Origin: Formosa sp. Hel1_31_208
Lineage (GTDB): Bacteria; Bacteroidota; Bacteroidia; Flavobacteriales; Flavobacteriaceae
Reading direction: 5' to 3'
Length of the DNA: 64,000 bases
NCBI RefSeq assembly: GCF_900104785.1
Contig: NZ_LT629733.1
Coordinates: 2,769,001 to 2,833,000, forward strand
The notes beneath the pieces are model-generated. The model was not told where the DNA came from. It saw only the letters and a list, made by a program, of their open reading frames with translations, and searched no databases. This document shows, piece after piece, positions 63,397 through 64,000 of this stretch. The translations under genes were made by a program, and so were the position numbers. Positions within the stretch are counted from its first letter, which is position 1; each line of letters opens with the position of its first letter.

Positions 63397-64000
63397 ATGA
63401 AAAATACAGCATTAACCGAAACACATATAGCTCTTGGTGCTAAAATGGTGCCCTTTGCAGGTTATAACATGCCAGTGCAATATGAAGGCGTTAATATTGA
63501 ACATGAAACCGTTAGAAATGCAGTAGGTGTTTTTGATGTGTCACATATGGGAGAATTCTTGATTGAAGGACCGAACGCCTTAGATTTGATACAAAAGATA
63601 TCAAGTAATGACGCTTCAAAACTTACAATAGGAAAAGCACAATACAGTTGTATTCCTAATGACACTGGTGGAATTGTAGATGATTTAATCGTGTATCGTA
63701 TTAAAGAAAACACTTATCTTTTAGTCGTAAATGCTAGTAATATTGAGAAAGATTGGAATTGGATCGTTTCCAAGAACGATGTTGGGGCAGAGATACGTGA
63801 TTTGAGCGAAGACTATTCATTACTTGCTATTCAAGGTCCGAAAGCCGTTGAAGCAATGCAAACCTTATCTAGTCATGATTTATTTCAGATTGGCTTTTAC
63901 AACTTCATAGTTGGTGATTTTGCTGGCATTGACGATGTCATCATTTCGGCTACAGGCTACACAGGAAGTGGTGGATTTGAAATCTATTGTAAAAACTCGG
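63397..64000 (+). CDS. gcvT: Aminomethyltransferase, glycine cleavage T protein (partial)
   Basis: The N-terminal 201 codons of GcvT, cut by the window end. It accepts the methylamine from the H protein and transfers a methylene to tetrahydrofolate. Visible blocks are [32 protein letters not shown] (with the catalytic-region SHMGE), [19 protein letters not shown] and [12 protein letters not shown], all typical. Residues 15-35 are well conserved. No riboswitch-like structure was found in the 188 bases before it. Confidence 0.95.
   Translation, partial: MKNTALTETHIALGAKMVPFAGYNMPVQYEGVNIEHETVRNAVGVFDVSHMGEFLIEGPNALDLIQKISSNDASKLTIGKAQYSCIPNDTGGIVDDLIVYRIKENTYLLVVNASNIEKDWNWIVSKNDVGAEIRDLSEDYSLLAIQGPKAVEAMQTLSSHDLFQIGFYNFIVGDFAGIDDVIISATGYTGSGGFEIYCKNS

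Overview
The window looks like chromosomal DNA of a member of the Flavobacteriaceae (phylum Bacteroidota). It is AT-rich and densely coded. Promoter-like sites fit the Bacteroidota pattern TTG - about 20 bases - TAnnTTTG. It carries a FecI/FecR/TonB-receptor cell-surface signalling unit, a giant secreted protein with a type IX secretion (T9SS) sorting tail, and many lipoproteins and PspC/GIN-domain proteins. The genus cannot be fixed from sequence alone. I see no insertion sequence, prophage, CRISPR array or rRNA operon, so this is core-type chromosome with one large surface-adhesin locus.

Layout. 0-7.4 kb: small membrane proteins, an atypical PlsC-type acyltransferase, a NUDIX hydrolase, a cyclophilin lipoprotein, an M3 metallopeptidase lipoprotein, two small exported proteins and a TRIC-type channel. 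7.5-14.6 kb: an RDD protein divergent from a tightly overlapping operon SpoIIM - membrane protein - DUF4129 - DUF4350 - MoxR ATPase - DUF58, probably one membrane-linked MoxR chaperone system. 14.7-20.4 kb: a DUF2141 protein, then ECF sigma factor - FecR - STN/TonB receptor, facing a divergent lipoprotein with two Kazal-like modules. 20.5-22.3 kb: dps divergent from oxyR. 22.4-28.5 kb: AIM24-like and DUF4442 proteins, then a PadR - PspC - GIN - GIN envelope-stress-like cluster. 28.5-34.2 kb: trxB, two tRNAs (Ser-GCT, Pro-TGG), a 7TM-HD phosphodiesterase-like protein, a thiolase and an NlpC/P60 peptidase. 34.2-41.3 kb: a TPR protein, gyrA, clpC and a small cytosolic protein. 41.5-51.7 kb: one 3385-residue repetitive surface protein. 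52-64 kb: hutH, a TlpA-like lipoprotein, nnr, the thrABC operon behind a candidate leader peptide, a periplasmic aminopeptidase P and the start of gcvT.

The observations most worth attention are regulatory and architectural. (1) A two-part motif, AAAAGTAGGGTT - 12 bases - GTTGTCwTAGTA, occurs exactly twice: in front of fecR and in front of the Kazal-like lipoprotein. This makes it a strong candidate for the promoter read by the neighbouring ECF sigma factor, and it links the lipoprotein to the TonB receptor. (2) A 28-codon Thr/Ile-rich leader peptide precedes thrABC, and its stop codon lies inside the 3' arm of an inverted repeat whose 5' arm sits near the predicted transcription start. (3) The giant adhesin carries foreign domains nested at the same point in three of its fourteen 82-residue repeats, and four almost identical 321-bp CUB-like repeats. 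(4) The dps-oxyR gap holds repeated TTwATGAATA boxes next to an OxyR whose two redox cysteines keep the E. coli positions 199 and 208.

All product names come from recognising protein families and motifs by eye; no database search was run.
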